Shown here piece by piece: positions 1-7,404 of a DNA stretch of 11,076 nt. The stretch comes from JAGVPT01 sp963843065 (GTDB lineage: Bacteria > Bacteroidota > Ignavibacteria > UBA10030 > UBA8401): positions 1 to 11,076 of the forward strand of contig CAWJKX010000035.1 in NCBI GenBank assembly GCA_963843065.1, in the 5' to 3' direction. Numbering within the stretch: position 1 is the stretch's first letter; each line of letters starts with the position of its first letter. The notes under the pieces were generated by a model. It saw nothing but the letters and a program-made list of their open reading frames with translations, was not told the DNA's origin and ran no database searches. A program made the position numbers and the translations under genes.

Positions 1-394
1 GTGACGTTTCCATCGTGCACAAATATACAAAGATTTTTTGATATTGCACAATAGCAAGGATAACAGAGAGCTCACAGCTCTTGGTTTGCAGTTTGTGGCC
101 CTGAGATTTGGTAAACATTCTGTCCATGGCGTACAGTTGCCTGCATTCCGGCTACGGTCTACTCCAGTTGCCCGCGGCTTGACTCTCGATAACTCTTGCG
201 GTATCTTTCGATGTACTACGGTTCGACATGGCGGTTAAGCCGTTGAGGATGAACTTTTCTCACAGTTTGAAACATGGGGTTCGCATACCGCAAGGGTTGT
301 TTCTGATTGCTTCATCGGCCGTGCATTTTTGCAAAATACATTTCGTTTTGCGAACCTTCCAACTTAATCTCACCGAAACCGGAGGGACAACCAC
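1..394. other. Non-coding region upstream of the first propeller gene
   Basis: I see no convincing gene here: the only open frame (38-238, plus strand) has no ribosome-binding site and an unremarkable composition. There is a small perfect hairpin (67-72 with 76-81) and a weak stem around 331-351 just upstream of the propeller gene. Positions 312-330 match, with one mismatch, the fusion breakpoint of the chimeric gene at 6449-6467 (see findings). The promoter of the next gene presumably lies in the last 150 bases, but I could not identify a clear Bacteroidota-type -33/-7 pair. Confidence 0.6.
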
Positions 395-1408
395 ATGAAA
401 ACCATCTTTTCACTTCTCACCTTGATATTACTACTCCCGTGTTCCCATCTCTTTTCGCAATGGACGCCTGAAGGGCCAACCCCTGTGGTCAACCCGTTCA
501 ATCTCATGCAATTCGTGAACGCGTCGACCGGCTGGATCGTCGGCCAAAACGGACTGATTCGGAAGACCAATGACGGCGGCGCCCATTGGCTTGACCAATC
601 GTCGGGAGTCTCCAACGAGTTGTTCGCTCTTTCATTCGTGGATGCTGAACGGGGCTGGGTTTGCGGTCGTGCGGGTATCATCCTCGTCACGACTGACGGC
701 GGGGCAACGTGGCAGCAGCAGCAATCGGGGACACAGAGCCTGTGTAAAAGTATACTGTTTATCGATCCGCTTCACGGATGGGTCGCTTGCGAAGGAGGGA
801 TTGTTCTCGCGACAACCGACGGAGGGGCTACGTGGACAAGTCACGCCAGCGAAACCAATTCCAGCCTTTGTTCAATTGCTTTTACTTCGACCCAAAATGG
901 ATGGGTTTGCGGATCTAATGGGGCGCTCCTTAAGACCACGAACGGCGGCGGCAATTGGACGACAACAATTGTCGACTCGACTTTGAATCTCTGGGGAATT
1001 GCATTTGGAGATGCATTGCATGGATGTTTAGTAGGAAGCGACCTTGACTACTACAACGGCAAGACTTTCACAACATCCAATGGCGGAGAAACATGGACTG
1101 CCGGACTGGTGAACGTTTCGCCATTGTTCATGGTACAGCTATTCCAAAATAATTCCGGCTGGATCATGGGAAGATCCGGTACAGTTCTTAAAACATCGGA
1201 CGGCGGAAATTCCTGGACGAATGCCGGAACTCCGGTTCCTTACTGGTTAAGCCTGTCGTCCTTCGTCGATATGAATACAGGCTGGGTGTCCGACCCGGCA
1301 GGAGATCTCATGAAGACGACGGACGGCGGACATTCCTGGAACCCCCAATCTGCTCTGCCAACACCCGTGAATTTTTCTTCTGTAAGTTTTACGGATTCTA
1401 ACAACGGA
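395..1408 (+). repeat. Paralogous segment, copy 1 (copy 2 at 5446-6456)
   Basis: The first about 1010 bases of the two propeller genes are clearly related along their whole length, from the signal peptide (FSLLTLILL in both) through seven repeats, with long shared runs such as GGAGACATGGACTGCCGGAC. Similarity ends at 1408 and 6456, shortly after the seventh repeat. The two copies are in the same orientation about 5 kb apart and could recombine to delete the CBM9/DUF5916 gene. Confidence 0.85.
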
Positions 1409-1564
1409 TTGGCCGCTGGTACCGGGGGAGCGATTTTATCGTACAACCAACGGAGGCGGCAGCTGGAATCCAAAAGGTACCGGAACGACTGCGGATCTCT
1501 GGGCTGTATTTTACGGACAGAATGGAATTGGATGGGCAGGCGGCAACAACGGGACGATCATTAA
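395..1564 (+). CDS. N-terminal fragment of the propeller gene: signal peptide plus first seven blades
   Basis: This is the first open piece of the broken propeller gene, 389 codons. Its first roughly 340 codons match the paralogue at 5446 with about 70% similar residues by eye, including the shared segments NLMQFVN, GVSNELF, TWTAG and SLSSFVDMNTGWVSD. Seven complete Ycf48-like repeats are present. From about 1438 the frame no longer encodes the repeat (it becomes rich in Arg and Gln), while the frame one base over continues with TTNGGGSW. If translated as it stands, the protein would be a single secreted seven-blade propeller with about 42 unrelated C-terminal residues. Confidence 0.8.
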   Translation: MKTIFSLLTLILLLPCSHLFSQWTPEGPTPVVNPFNLMQFVNASTGWIVGQNGLIRKTNDGGAHWLDQSSGVSNELFALSFVDAERGWVCGRAGIILVTTDGGATWQQQQSGTQSLCKSILFIDPLHGWVACEGGIVLATTDGGATWTSHASETNSSLCSIAFTSTQNGWVCGSNGALLKTTNGGGNWTTTIVDSTLNLWGIAFGDALHGCLVGSDLDYYNGKTFTTSNGGETWTAGLVNVSPLFMVQLFQNNSGWIMGRSGTVLKTSDGGNSWTNAGTPVPYWLSLSSFVDMNTGWVSDPAGDLMKTTDGGHSWNPQSALPTPVNFSSVSFTDSNNGLAAGTGGAILSYNQRRRQLESKRYRNDCGSLGCILRTEWNWMGRRQQRDDH

Positions 1565-1703
1565 AACAATAGATGGAGGAACTACGTGGCACACCTGTTC
1601 GACCGGGACCAACAACTGGATCGGCGGCATCGATTTTACCGATTCACTAAGAGGCTGGGCCGTCGGCAATGAAGGAACAATTCTCAAGACCACCGACGGC
1701 GGC

Positions 1704-2192
1704 GTGCACTGGAATTCCCAATCAAGCGGCACAACAAGCTCGCTCGCGAGTGTGGATTTCAGTGATACTGCGAATGGTTGGGCTGTCGGCAACGAGGGCA
1801 CGATCCTCAAGACAACGGACGGCGGCGACCACTGGTACGGGCCGGTGAGGATAACCGACGCCGCGTTGAATTCAGTATTCTTTTTGACGCCGGAAAACGG
1901 GTGGATCGCCGGCGCAGCAGGAACGATGCTCTTTACAAAAGATGGAGGCGCCTCGTGGGAATCACCAACAAACGAGTTGTACGAGGATCTGAACGCGGTG
2001 CGGTTCAGCGACAGTCTGAGAGGATGGGCAGTAGGTCAGTATAGTTATATCCTTCGAACTACGGACGGAGGATTGAGTTGGATTTATCAATATACCAACT
2101 TACCGACGGCGCTCAAATCTATTGCGGTATACGATTCATCAATGGTATGGGTTGTAGGCACGAACGGAACGATTTTGAGTACCCGAAAATAG
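1704..2192 (+). CDS. Middle fragment of the propeller gene: blades 10 to 14
   Basis: This is the second open piece of the same gene. The homologous frame actually runs from about 1438, with repeats 8 to 14, and the ATG at 1704 is only an internal Met within a repeat (VHWNSQS), with no ribosome-binding site, so independent translation is unlikely. Repeats 10 and 11 share a near-identical core, GWAVGNEGTILKTTDGG, which suggests recent internal duplication of a blade. The frame ends at a TAG (2190-2192) right after GTILSTRK. The next frame over continues with a Gly-rich linker into the T9SS domain. Confidence 0.6.
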   Translation: MHWNSQSSGTTSSLASVDFSDTANGWAVGNEGTILKTTDGGDHWYGPVRITDAALNSVFFLTPENGWIAGAAGTMLFTKDGGASWESPTNELYEDLNAVRFSDSLRGWAVGQYSYILRTTDGGLSWIYQYTNLPTALKSIAVYDSSMVWVVGTNGTILSTRK

Positions 2193-2220
2193 TGGAGGAG
2201 GAGGAGAGGTCATCGATCTT

Positions 2221-2508
2221 GTGAAAAAAACTCCGCTCAGCCCCGCCGCCTATTCACTTGAGCAGAACTATCCAAACCCGTTCAACCCTTCGACAACGAT
2301 TCGTTATGAAATTCCCGCCCGCTCGCATGTGACTCTTGTTGTCTTCAATATGCTCGGCCAGAAAATTGCCGAGCTGGTCAACGGTGAGAAAGAACCCGGC
2401 TCGTACGGCGCGACATTCAACGGCGCCGGACTTTCTTCGGGCGTCTACCTTTATCGGATACAAGCGGGGAATTTCGTGCAAACAAGAAAATTGGTACTGC
2501 TAAAGTAG
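2221..2508 (+). CDS. T9SS type A C-terminal sorting domain (detached end of the propeller gene)
   Basis: The 95 residues contain the full sorting domain: a linker, then YSLEQNYPNPFNPSTTI, the middle motif VFNMLGQKIAELV, and the terminal LSSGVYLYRIQAG and KLVLLK elements. Known: this domain is recognised and removed by the type IX secretion machinery at the outer membrane. The frame is open upstream from about 2191 (SGGGEVIDL), so it reads as the missing end of the propeller protein. A GTG at 2221 could in principle start translation, and the preceding GGAGGAGGAGGAG tract resembles a ribosome-binding site, but it encodes the Gly-rich linker. A free sorting domain without a signal peptide would have no known use. 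Confidence 0.8.
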   Translation: MKKTPLSPAAYSLEQNYPNPFNPSTTIRYEIPARSHVTLVVFNMLGQKIAELVNGEKEPGSYGATFNGAGLSSGVYLYRIQAGNFVQTRKLVLLK

Positions 2509-2522
2509 ATCCAGGTGAAACG

Positions 2523-2560
2523 AAAAAGCCCGGTATCGACGGTGATGCCGGGCTTTTTTT
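2523..2560. terminator. Bidirectional rho-independent terminator between convergent genes
   Basis: A GC-rich stem (2528-2537 with 2544-2553, one G-T pair) with a six-base loop is flanked by AAAAA on the left and a run of seven T on the right, so the A and T tracts extend the stem. It can stop transcription from the plus-strand propeller gene (stop at 2508) and from the minus-strand gene ending at 2580. Confidence 0.92.
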
Positions 2561-2579
2561 ATTCTTATTGACCAGTTGC

Positions 2580-4889
2580 TTACTCTCTCCAGAGATATTG
2601 CAGCTTTATAAAGAACTGCCGCTCGGTTTGTTCGAAGCCGTACGGATTACCAAAGTCTGTCAGGTCGTGTGTTGAACCGGCGTAACAGATGGTAAAAGGA
2701 TTTAATTTGTAACTCAGCAACGGATCAATTTCAACAACTTTGCTGAATTGATCGTATTGCCCGATCAAACGAAAAAATACATCGGAACTGAATTGATAGA
2801 TTCCCGTGAACCTCGAAATATATCCATCATAGAAAAGTTGCTGCGTCGAAGAGTTTGATAAGCGCGAACGGGAGAACGACAAATCAAGTTCTAACTGCGA
2901 TGTCGGCTTAACCGTCGCCGACAGGGAGATGTTGTGGCCGTATCCGGTTAGCGCCGAATCACGGTCAATGAACTTGCCCAGCTGCACATCTGCCGAAACA
3001 GAGAGATACGTCGCCGGAGCTGAATTGACCTGCAGCTCTCCGCGGTTGATCTTGTTGAACCGTACGGTATGATACAATTCTTCGTTATAGGGTATATACA
3101 ACAGATTGATGTTCGTCTGGCTCTTCAACCCTAAATAGATTCCGGCGACCGTCCAGCGTTGTTTCCGCGCATTGTTGTAATCGAACTGCAGGTTGTTCTC
3201 CATCCACAGCTGACCCTGATCAATCACGGAATGCAGTGGATAAAAATTATAGTTATTCTGCAGGTCGATCATGCGCATATCATTTCCCGTAATAAAGCCG
3301 TTCTCTGCCTGGAAGGTCGGCGAAATATCCTGATACGTTACATAAAAATTGTAATCTCGCGCGTCGCGTCGAAATTGCGTATAGAGAGCAGTGCCGTTGT
3401 ATGTTTGTCCATCGAATCCGGGAGTATCTTTCGTGCTCCCGAAAAAACTGTCGTCGGAAAAGACCGTGGTGTCGTTAATTTCTTTTGTATTCGAAGCCAA
3501 GACCTGCCCGCGGATCGAATAATTGGAGTTAAGATATACGTTCCAGTCAATGCCACCCGTGTAATTGTGTGCGTCAGTAAAATTCCTTGCCGTTCCCAGC
3601 GCACCGAGAAATGATTGCGTGCCGAAATCATATTTTGCGCGAAGGATATTCGAATACGATTGTAAAGAACTTTCCACCGATGAACTCCCTTCTTCTCCGG
3701 CAATTGTAAAGGGAGAATTTCTATCGCTCGCGGTAAGATACGCAATGGTAAGCCCGTCGGTTTTTTCTATAAGCTTTGCGGCTCCGATTGGATTGTTGAT
3801 CATCCGCGAATAGAAATCAGTCAGTTGAGTGTTAAAGATATCCGCACCGTCCAAAAAGAAAGGCCGTTTCTCGTTATAGTAAATCGCGTAGTTTGAATTC
3901 ACACTGATTTGTGTTGCGTCGGATTCCACCTGACTGAAATCCGGGTTGACGACGGCTTCGGCGAATAAACTGGGGTTCGGCGAAAACTTCACTCCCCCGC
4001 CGACTCTCCCGCTGACTTTTCCGTTGGAAAATTGTGATGTGGGGTCGTCTGTATTCGTGAGATTTCCTGACTGAAACCCCATCACGTACGGAAGCACCTC
4101 CAGTGTGCCTGTCGCTTCAAGATCTTTCAATCCTCGTAATGTCCCTCCCTGACAGATGGAACAGGGATCATTCCTGTCAAACGGCGTCCAGGAGAATTGT
4201 TGCCGGCTGGCTCTCGGAAAGTTTCGAAGGATCGCAATCGTCCAATCCTGTAATTTTTTCGATGGGAAATGTATGCTTTTGAACGGTATGGCAATTTCGA
4301 CAACATAGCCTGTGTCGTTGACTGTCCCTTTTGAATACCAGACGGCATCCCAGCTTGCATCTTCATTGTTTCCCGTCCTCATCAAATCTCCCTGTATCCC
4401 ATACGGATTCGCGACGAATTCGTACGCACGCTGATTATCTTCATACGTATCGATCTCAACAAAGACAAAATCGTCGGCCCAAACATTATCCCTGTCCGAG
4501 ATATGCGTGCGGATTGCGGATGGCGCACTGTCGCGGCAAGCAAAGCCGAAATAGATGAACCGTGAATTGTACAGTATCTTTACAAATGTTCGCTGATTTG
4601 CAGGAGTGTTCTCACCCGGCTGGACTTCATAGGGACACTCAACCGTCGGTGCGGATTTCCATCGCGGGTCCGAAAGTTTTCCGGTAAGCTCGATATCACC
4701 TTGAATTTTTACTGCAGCGACCGAAAAACTCTTTTGGTTCTTTGAAATTTCTGCAACCGCAGATTCAGAAGTTCCAAAAATGACAAAGAGAATAACCGGA
4801 AAGATTAAATTTCTTACTAGTCTCAAGATTTTCACACTTAATATTTCCATACCATACGGCAAATACGTTGTAAGGTTACGGAAAAACAT
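2580..4889 (-). CDS. CBM9-like / DUF5916 outer-membrane protein
   Basis: The 769-residue product has a signal peptide (best read from the in-frame Met14 at 4850: MEILSVKILRLVRNLIF...AVA), a CBM9-like beta-sandwich at about residues 60-245 (KLSDPRWKSA near its start, YEFVANPYGIQGD and RNFPRASRQQFSW later), and a long C-terminal region from about 265 that matches DUF5916. The DUF5916 hallmarks are FAEAVVNPDFSQVESD, YYNEKRPFFLDG and RMINNPIGAAKL, followed by alternating aromatic/polar strands typical of an outer-membrane beta-barrel. Known: the family is common in Bacteroidota and is thought to bind or transport glycans; no enzyme activity is established. The start is uncertain because neither Met1 nor Met14 has a clear ribosome-binding site. 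The chain ends in LQYLWRE rather than the aromatic last residue usual for barrels. The length fits the family and the frame is intact. Confidence 0.9.
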   Translation of the reverse strand: MFFRNLTTYLPYGMEILSVKILRLVRNLIFPVILFVIFGTSESAVAEISKNQKSFSVAAVKIQGDIELTGKLSDPRWKSAPTVECPYEVQPGENTPANQRTFVKILYNSRFIYFGFACRDSAPSAIRTHISDRDNVWADDFVFVEIDTYEDNQRAYEFVANPYGIQGDLMRTGNNEDASWDAVWYSKGTVNDTGYVVEIAIPFKSIHFPSKKLQDWTIAILRNFPRASRQQFSWTPFDRNDPCSICQGGTLRGLKDLEATGTLEVLPYVMGFQSGNLTNTDDPTSQFSNGKVSGRVGGGVKFSPNPSLFAEAVVNPDFSQVESDATQISVNSNYAIYYNEKRPFFLDGADIFNTQLTDFYSRMINNPIGAAKLIEKTDGLTIAYLTASDRNSPFTIAGEEGSSSVESSLQSYSNILRAKYDFGTQSFLGALGTARNFTDAHNYTGGIDWNVYLNSNYSIRGQVLASNTKEINDTTVFSDDSFFGSTKDTPGFDGQTYNGTALYTQFRRDARDYNFYVTYQDISPTFQAENGFITGNDMRMIDLQNNYNFYPLHSVIDQGQLWMENNLQFDYNNARKQRWTVAGIYLGLKSQTNINLLYIPYNEELYHTVRFNKINRGELQVNSAPATYLSVSADVQLGKFIDRDSALTGYGHNISLSATVKPTSQLELDLSFSRSRLSNSSTQQLFYDGYISRFTGIYQFSSDVFFRLIGQYDQFSKVVEIDPLLSYKLNPFTICYAGSTHDLTDFGNPYGFEQTERQFFIKLQYLWRE

Positions 4890-5445
4890 TTCTGCCGTTG
4901 GCTATATCTTTAGTATGACTCTTGGTAGGGAAAAAAGGATGGGATGAACAAATTGAAATAGGATTAATGTCTATGCCAGAGCGATTGGGTTGAATCTCTT
5001 CATCGCATGCATGTGGATCGAGAATACGAAAGAGCTTCGACACCTCTTTTTAACCTCTTCAGGTTGCAATTGTAGGTGAATTGCATTAGTTTTGCAACGG
5101 AGGAAACTATGGTGGGGAGTTCGAAACCTACCGGGCAATCCCCCATTATGCTGTAATCCTGCGGGCGGCGTTGGGCAAAGCCCACTCAACTAGTGCCGCT
5201 TCCAAAAATAAATATTGTATTTTGAAGTGCATCAATATCCTTCGACGCAGCCGCGACGGCTCATCCTGAGCAATCCCGTTCTGCTGAAGCGGAACGGGAG
5301 CGTCGAAGGAGGCCGTCGCGTCCCGCCGCCTTTCGGCGGGATCAGGATGAACATCCTTGTACAAATACAACTTTATTTAGTTGAAACAGCACTAGCATTG
5401 AGGAAGCATTCTCTTTATACTTAAAGACATCGAAAGGACATCGAC
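4890..5445. other. Long intergenic region with inverted repeats, no convincing gene
   Basis: This gap lies between two divergent genes, so it should hold both promoters, but I find no clear -33/-7 pair. Short open frames exist on both strands but overlap the palindromes and have no ribosome-binding site. Seen: a 7-bp inverted repeat (5065-5071 with 5079-5085), a small TGGGC/GCCCA hairpin near 5172-5184, and the large REP-like cluster at 5238-5350. The stretch around 5115-5135 has a T-loop-like GTTCGAAAC, but no cloverleaf can be built around it. Confidence 0.6.
5238..5350. repeat. REP-like cluster of interlocking inverted repeats
   Basis: Seen: 5238-5248 (TCCTTCGACGC) is the perfect reverse complement of 5300-5310; 5252-5260 of 5312-5320; 5261-5269 (TCATCCTGA) of 5342-5350; 5274-5281 of 5292-5299; and 5322-5328 of 5334-5340. 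The first three pairs occur in the same order on both sides and so cross one another: only one can form at a time, while the two inner hairpins can always form. The TCATCCTGAGC and GTCGAAGGA cores resemble repetitive extragenic palindromes found between genes in many bacteria. The segment is much more GC-rich than its surroundings. No transposase is nearby. Confidence 0.7.
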
Positions 5446-7227
5446 ATGAGATCGACCTTTTCGCTTCTCACCTTAATTCTTCTGTCAATTACCAGCGTCT
5501 TTTCGCATTCGATTGATCAAGGATCAACTCTTGACGGGGACGAATACAACCTCATGCAATTCGTGAATAGTTCGATTGGATGGGTCGTTGGTATAAATGG
5601 AATGATCCTCAAGACAACCGACGGAGGCGCTCATTGGTTGGGCCAATCTTCAGGCGTCTCCAATGAGTTGTTCTGTCTTTCATTTGTGGATACGGCGCGA
5701 GGCTGGGTAAGCGGACAGGGGGGCGTTATACTCAGCACGACAGACGCCGGAAAGACATGGAAACAGCAGCAATCGGGGACACAGCGTCTTTGCAAAGCTA
5801 TGCGGTTCATCGATGCGCTTCATGGATGGGTCGTGTGCGACAGCGGGGTCATTGTCGCGACAACAAATGGAGGAGCCTCGTGGACCAATCAGCCAACTCA
5901 GACGATTGCCAGCCTCTGTTCCGTTGTCTTCACTTCGACCCAAAAGGGTTGGGCCTGCGGTTCCAACGGTGCGCTGGTTAAGACCACAAACGGCGGAGCT
6001 ACCTGGACTACCACGATTGTCGACACAACATTAAATTTCTGGGGAATGGCCTTTGGAGACGCTATGCATGGTTGCATTGTCGGGAGCGATCTCGGTTACG
6101 ACTACGGCAATAGTTTTACAACAACCGATGGCGGAGAGACATGGACTGCCGGACAGGAAAATGTCTCACCTTTATTCACTGTGCAACTATTCACTAATAA
6201 TTCCGGATGGGCAACGGGAAGATCCGGCACGGTTTTGAAGACTTCGGACGGTGGAAATTCCTGGACTTCCGCAAACACGCCAATTCCCTACTGGCTGAGT
6301 TTATCATCGTTCGTCGACATGAATACCGGCTGGGTATCGGATCCCACCGGACATTTCATGAAAACAACTTATGGGGAAGGAGATTGGTCTCCTCAATCTC
6401 CATTACTCAAGCATGTAAATTTACCCTCAGCGAGTTTTGCGGATGCTATCACCGGCCGTGCATTTTTTGAAAAAAGCGACAAAAACTTAAATGATGTCTA
6501 CCAAAGGCTTCTTCTTGCAAAACGTCACGATACGATCTTCATAAAAAATCTCAGAGCTTCCGAACGAATATGGATTAAGTTTCGAGATGCTCAATTGACA
6601 TTGAAATATCCTAAACATGTTTCCGTCGAGAAAAGGGATCCCCTTCCCATGAATCAGGCAATGTATCTGGCACACCTTACGGAGGATCGAACGAAGATGT
6701 TGCTTGAATTGTTGAAGACGCCAACGAACGGAGTAGCGGCCCATCACACGCTTCACGATAACGTGTATGATGAAAGTCGCAACGGATACAATCGAATGAA
6801 GATATATGTCTCGGATTTGAAAATCATTCGCTCCGGCAATGTTCATGGTGGGATGGGCATTGACAGACCTTATTGGAGGGATGACTTGGTTATCTGCGGC
6901 AAGAAATATAGAAAGGGGATCGTTATGCATCCCGAAAATGGCGGTATCATTGCTTACGCTGAATTTCTATTGCCCAAAAAGGGGGGACATCTTTTGGGTA
7001 TAGCCGGCTGGGCAGAAGAAGAAGGCGCTATTCATCAGGGCAAGATGCGGTATCGAATTTTTATAGACGGTGAACTTCTGTGCGGAAACGAACTCAGCGG
7101 CAAAGAGAGCCGAAAAGTAGATTTGGATTTAGGCTTAGGGAAGGTTCTAAGAATTGAAACCGACGATGGGCTCGACGGCAACGAAGCCGATCATATGGCT
7201 TTTGGAGACTTGAGTATTATATATTAA
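5446..7227 (+). CDS. Chimeric secreted protein: seven-blade Ycf48-like propeller + LprI-like segment + NPCBM
   Basis: The 593-residue product begins with a signal peptide (MRSTFSLLTLILLSITSVFS). Residues about 30-335 contain seven Ycf48-like repeats closely matching the first seven of the gene at 395; the seventh is degenerate (KTTYGEGDW). At about residue 340 similarity stops. Residues about 344-424 resemble the LprI-like DUF1311 domain: LNDVYQRLL, then WIKFRDAQ and LAHLTEDRTKMLLELL. Known: LprI is a lysozyme inhibitor, but DUF1311 as a whole is of mixed function. The usual Cys after FRDA is absent and the Cys-rich start is lost. Residues about 456-593 fit an NPCBM carbohydrate-binding module (SDLKIIRSGNVHGGMGIDRP, KGIVMHP, FIDGELL, DHMAFGDLSI). 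AAAGGA lies seven bases before the start. There is no T9SS tail. The domain calls are by eye: the propeller is firm, NPCBM probable, LprI likely. Confidence 0.85.
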   Translation: MRSTFSLLTLILLSITSVFSHSIDQGSTLDGDEYNLMQFVNSSIGWVVGINGMILKTTDGGAHWLGQSSGVSNELFCLSFVDTARGWVSGQGGVILSTTDAGKTWKQQQSGTQRLCKAMRFIDALHGWVVCDSGVIVATTNGGASWTNQPTQTIASLCSVVFTSTQKGWACGSNGALVKTTNGGATWTTTIVDTTLNFWGMAFGDAMHGCIVGSDLGYDYGNSFTTTDGGETWTAGQENVSPLFTVQLFTNNSGWATGRSGTVLKTSDGGNSWTSANTPIPYWLSLSSFVDMNTGWVSDPTGHFMKTTYGEGDWSPQSPLLKHVNLPSASFADAITGRAFFEKSDKNLNDVYQRLLLAKRHDTIFIKNLRASERIWIKFRDAQLTLKYPKHVSVEKRDPLPMNQAMYLAHLTEDRTKMLLELLKTPTNGVAAHHTLHDNVYDESRNGYNRMKIYVSDLKIIRSGNVHGGMGIDRPYWRDDLVICGKKYRKGIVMHPENGGIIAYAEFLLPKKGGHLLGIAGWAEEEGAIHQGKMRYRIFIDGELLCGNELSGKESRKVDLDLGLGKVLRIETDDGLDGNEADHMAFGDLSIIY

Positions 7228-7235
7228 GATGGAAA

Positions 7236-7267
7236 AATAGAGCCCAGCTTCTATTAAATATTTTTTT
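7236..7267 (+). terminator. Weak candidate terminator after the chimeric gene
   Basis: A 6- to 7-bp AT-rich stem (7236-7242 with 7249-7255, loop of six) begins nine bases after the stop codon and is followed, after a short gap, by seven T at 7261-7267. The stem is weak and the gap is longer than ideal. Confidence 0.4.
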
Positions 7268-7404
7268 CTTTCGGTCAAAAAAAATCCCAATTGCTGTCCT
7301 ATACGCGGCCGATGTTCTGAAAGTCGCATAGGCTTGAGCGTTCAGCTGAGGGATTCTTATTCCAAAAGTATTCACACTTTCGTTTACATAGCAAGGCGAT
7401 TACC

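Larger units (their letters stand above)
395..2508 (+). pseudogene. Ycf48-like 14-blade propeller protein with T9SS tail, broken by two frameshifts
   Basis: Seen: removing one base near 1434-1437 and one near 2181-2189 joins three frames into a single 703-residue protein. It starts with a signal peptide (MKTIFSLLTLILLL...FS|Q), then has 14 copies of a repeat of the form GWxxGxxGxIxxTTDGGxxW, and ends with a T9SS type A sorting domain. Fourteen repeats would make two seven-bladed beta-propellers. Known: such Ycf48/BNR-like repeats occur in the photosystem II assembly factor and in many secreted Bacteroidota proteins of unknown role; the sorting domain directs export and surface attachment by T9SS. 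Inference: a cell-surface binding or adhesion protein, not a photosynthesis factor. The start at 395 has GGAGGG eight bases upstream (381-386). If the breaks are real, the product loses its sorting signal. Its first half is duplicated at 5446-6456. Confidence 0.85.

Noticed and set aside
38..238. Small plus-strand open frame
   Set aside because: No ribosome-binding site, no recognisable features, and a composition unlike the neighbouring genes.
331..362. Possible Bacteroidota -7 element (TACATTTC) upstream of the first propeller gene
   Set aside because: Differs from the TAnnTTTG consensus and has no properly spaced -33 TTTG.
395..2192. Photosystem II assembly factor Ycf48
   Set aside because: Only the repeat type is shared; 14 repeats, a T9SS tail and the FCB context point to a generic secreted propeller protein.
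5110..5145. Possible tRNA (GTTCGAAAC T-loop-like sequence)
   Set aside because: No matching acceptor, D or anticodon stems could be built on either strand.
5215..5424. Plus-strand open frame across the palindromes
   Set aside because: It is an artefact of the GC-rich inverted repeats, with no ribosome-binding site.
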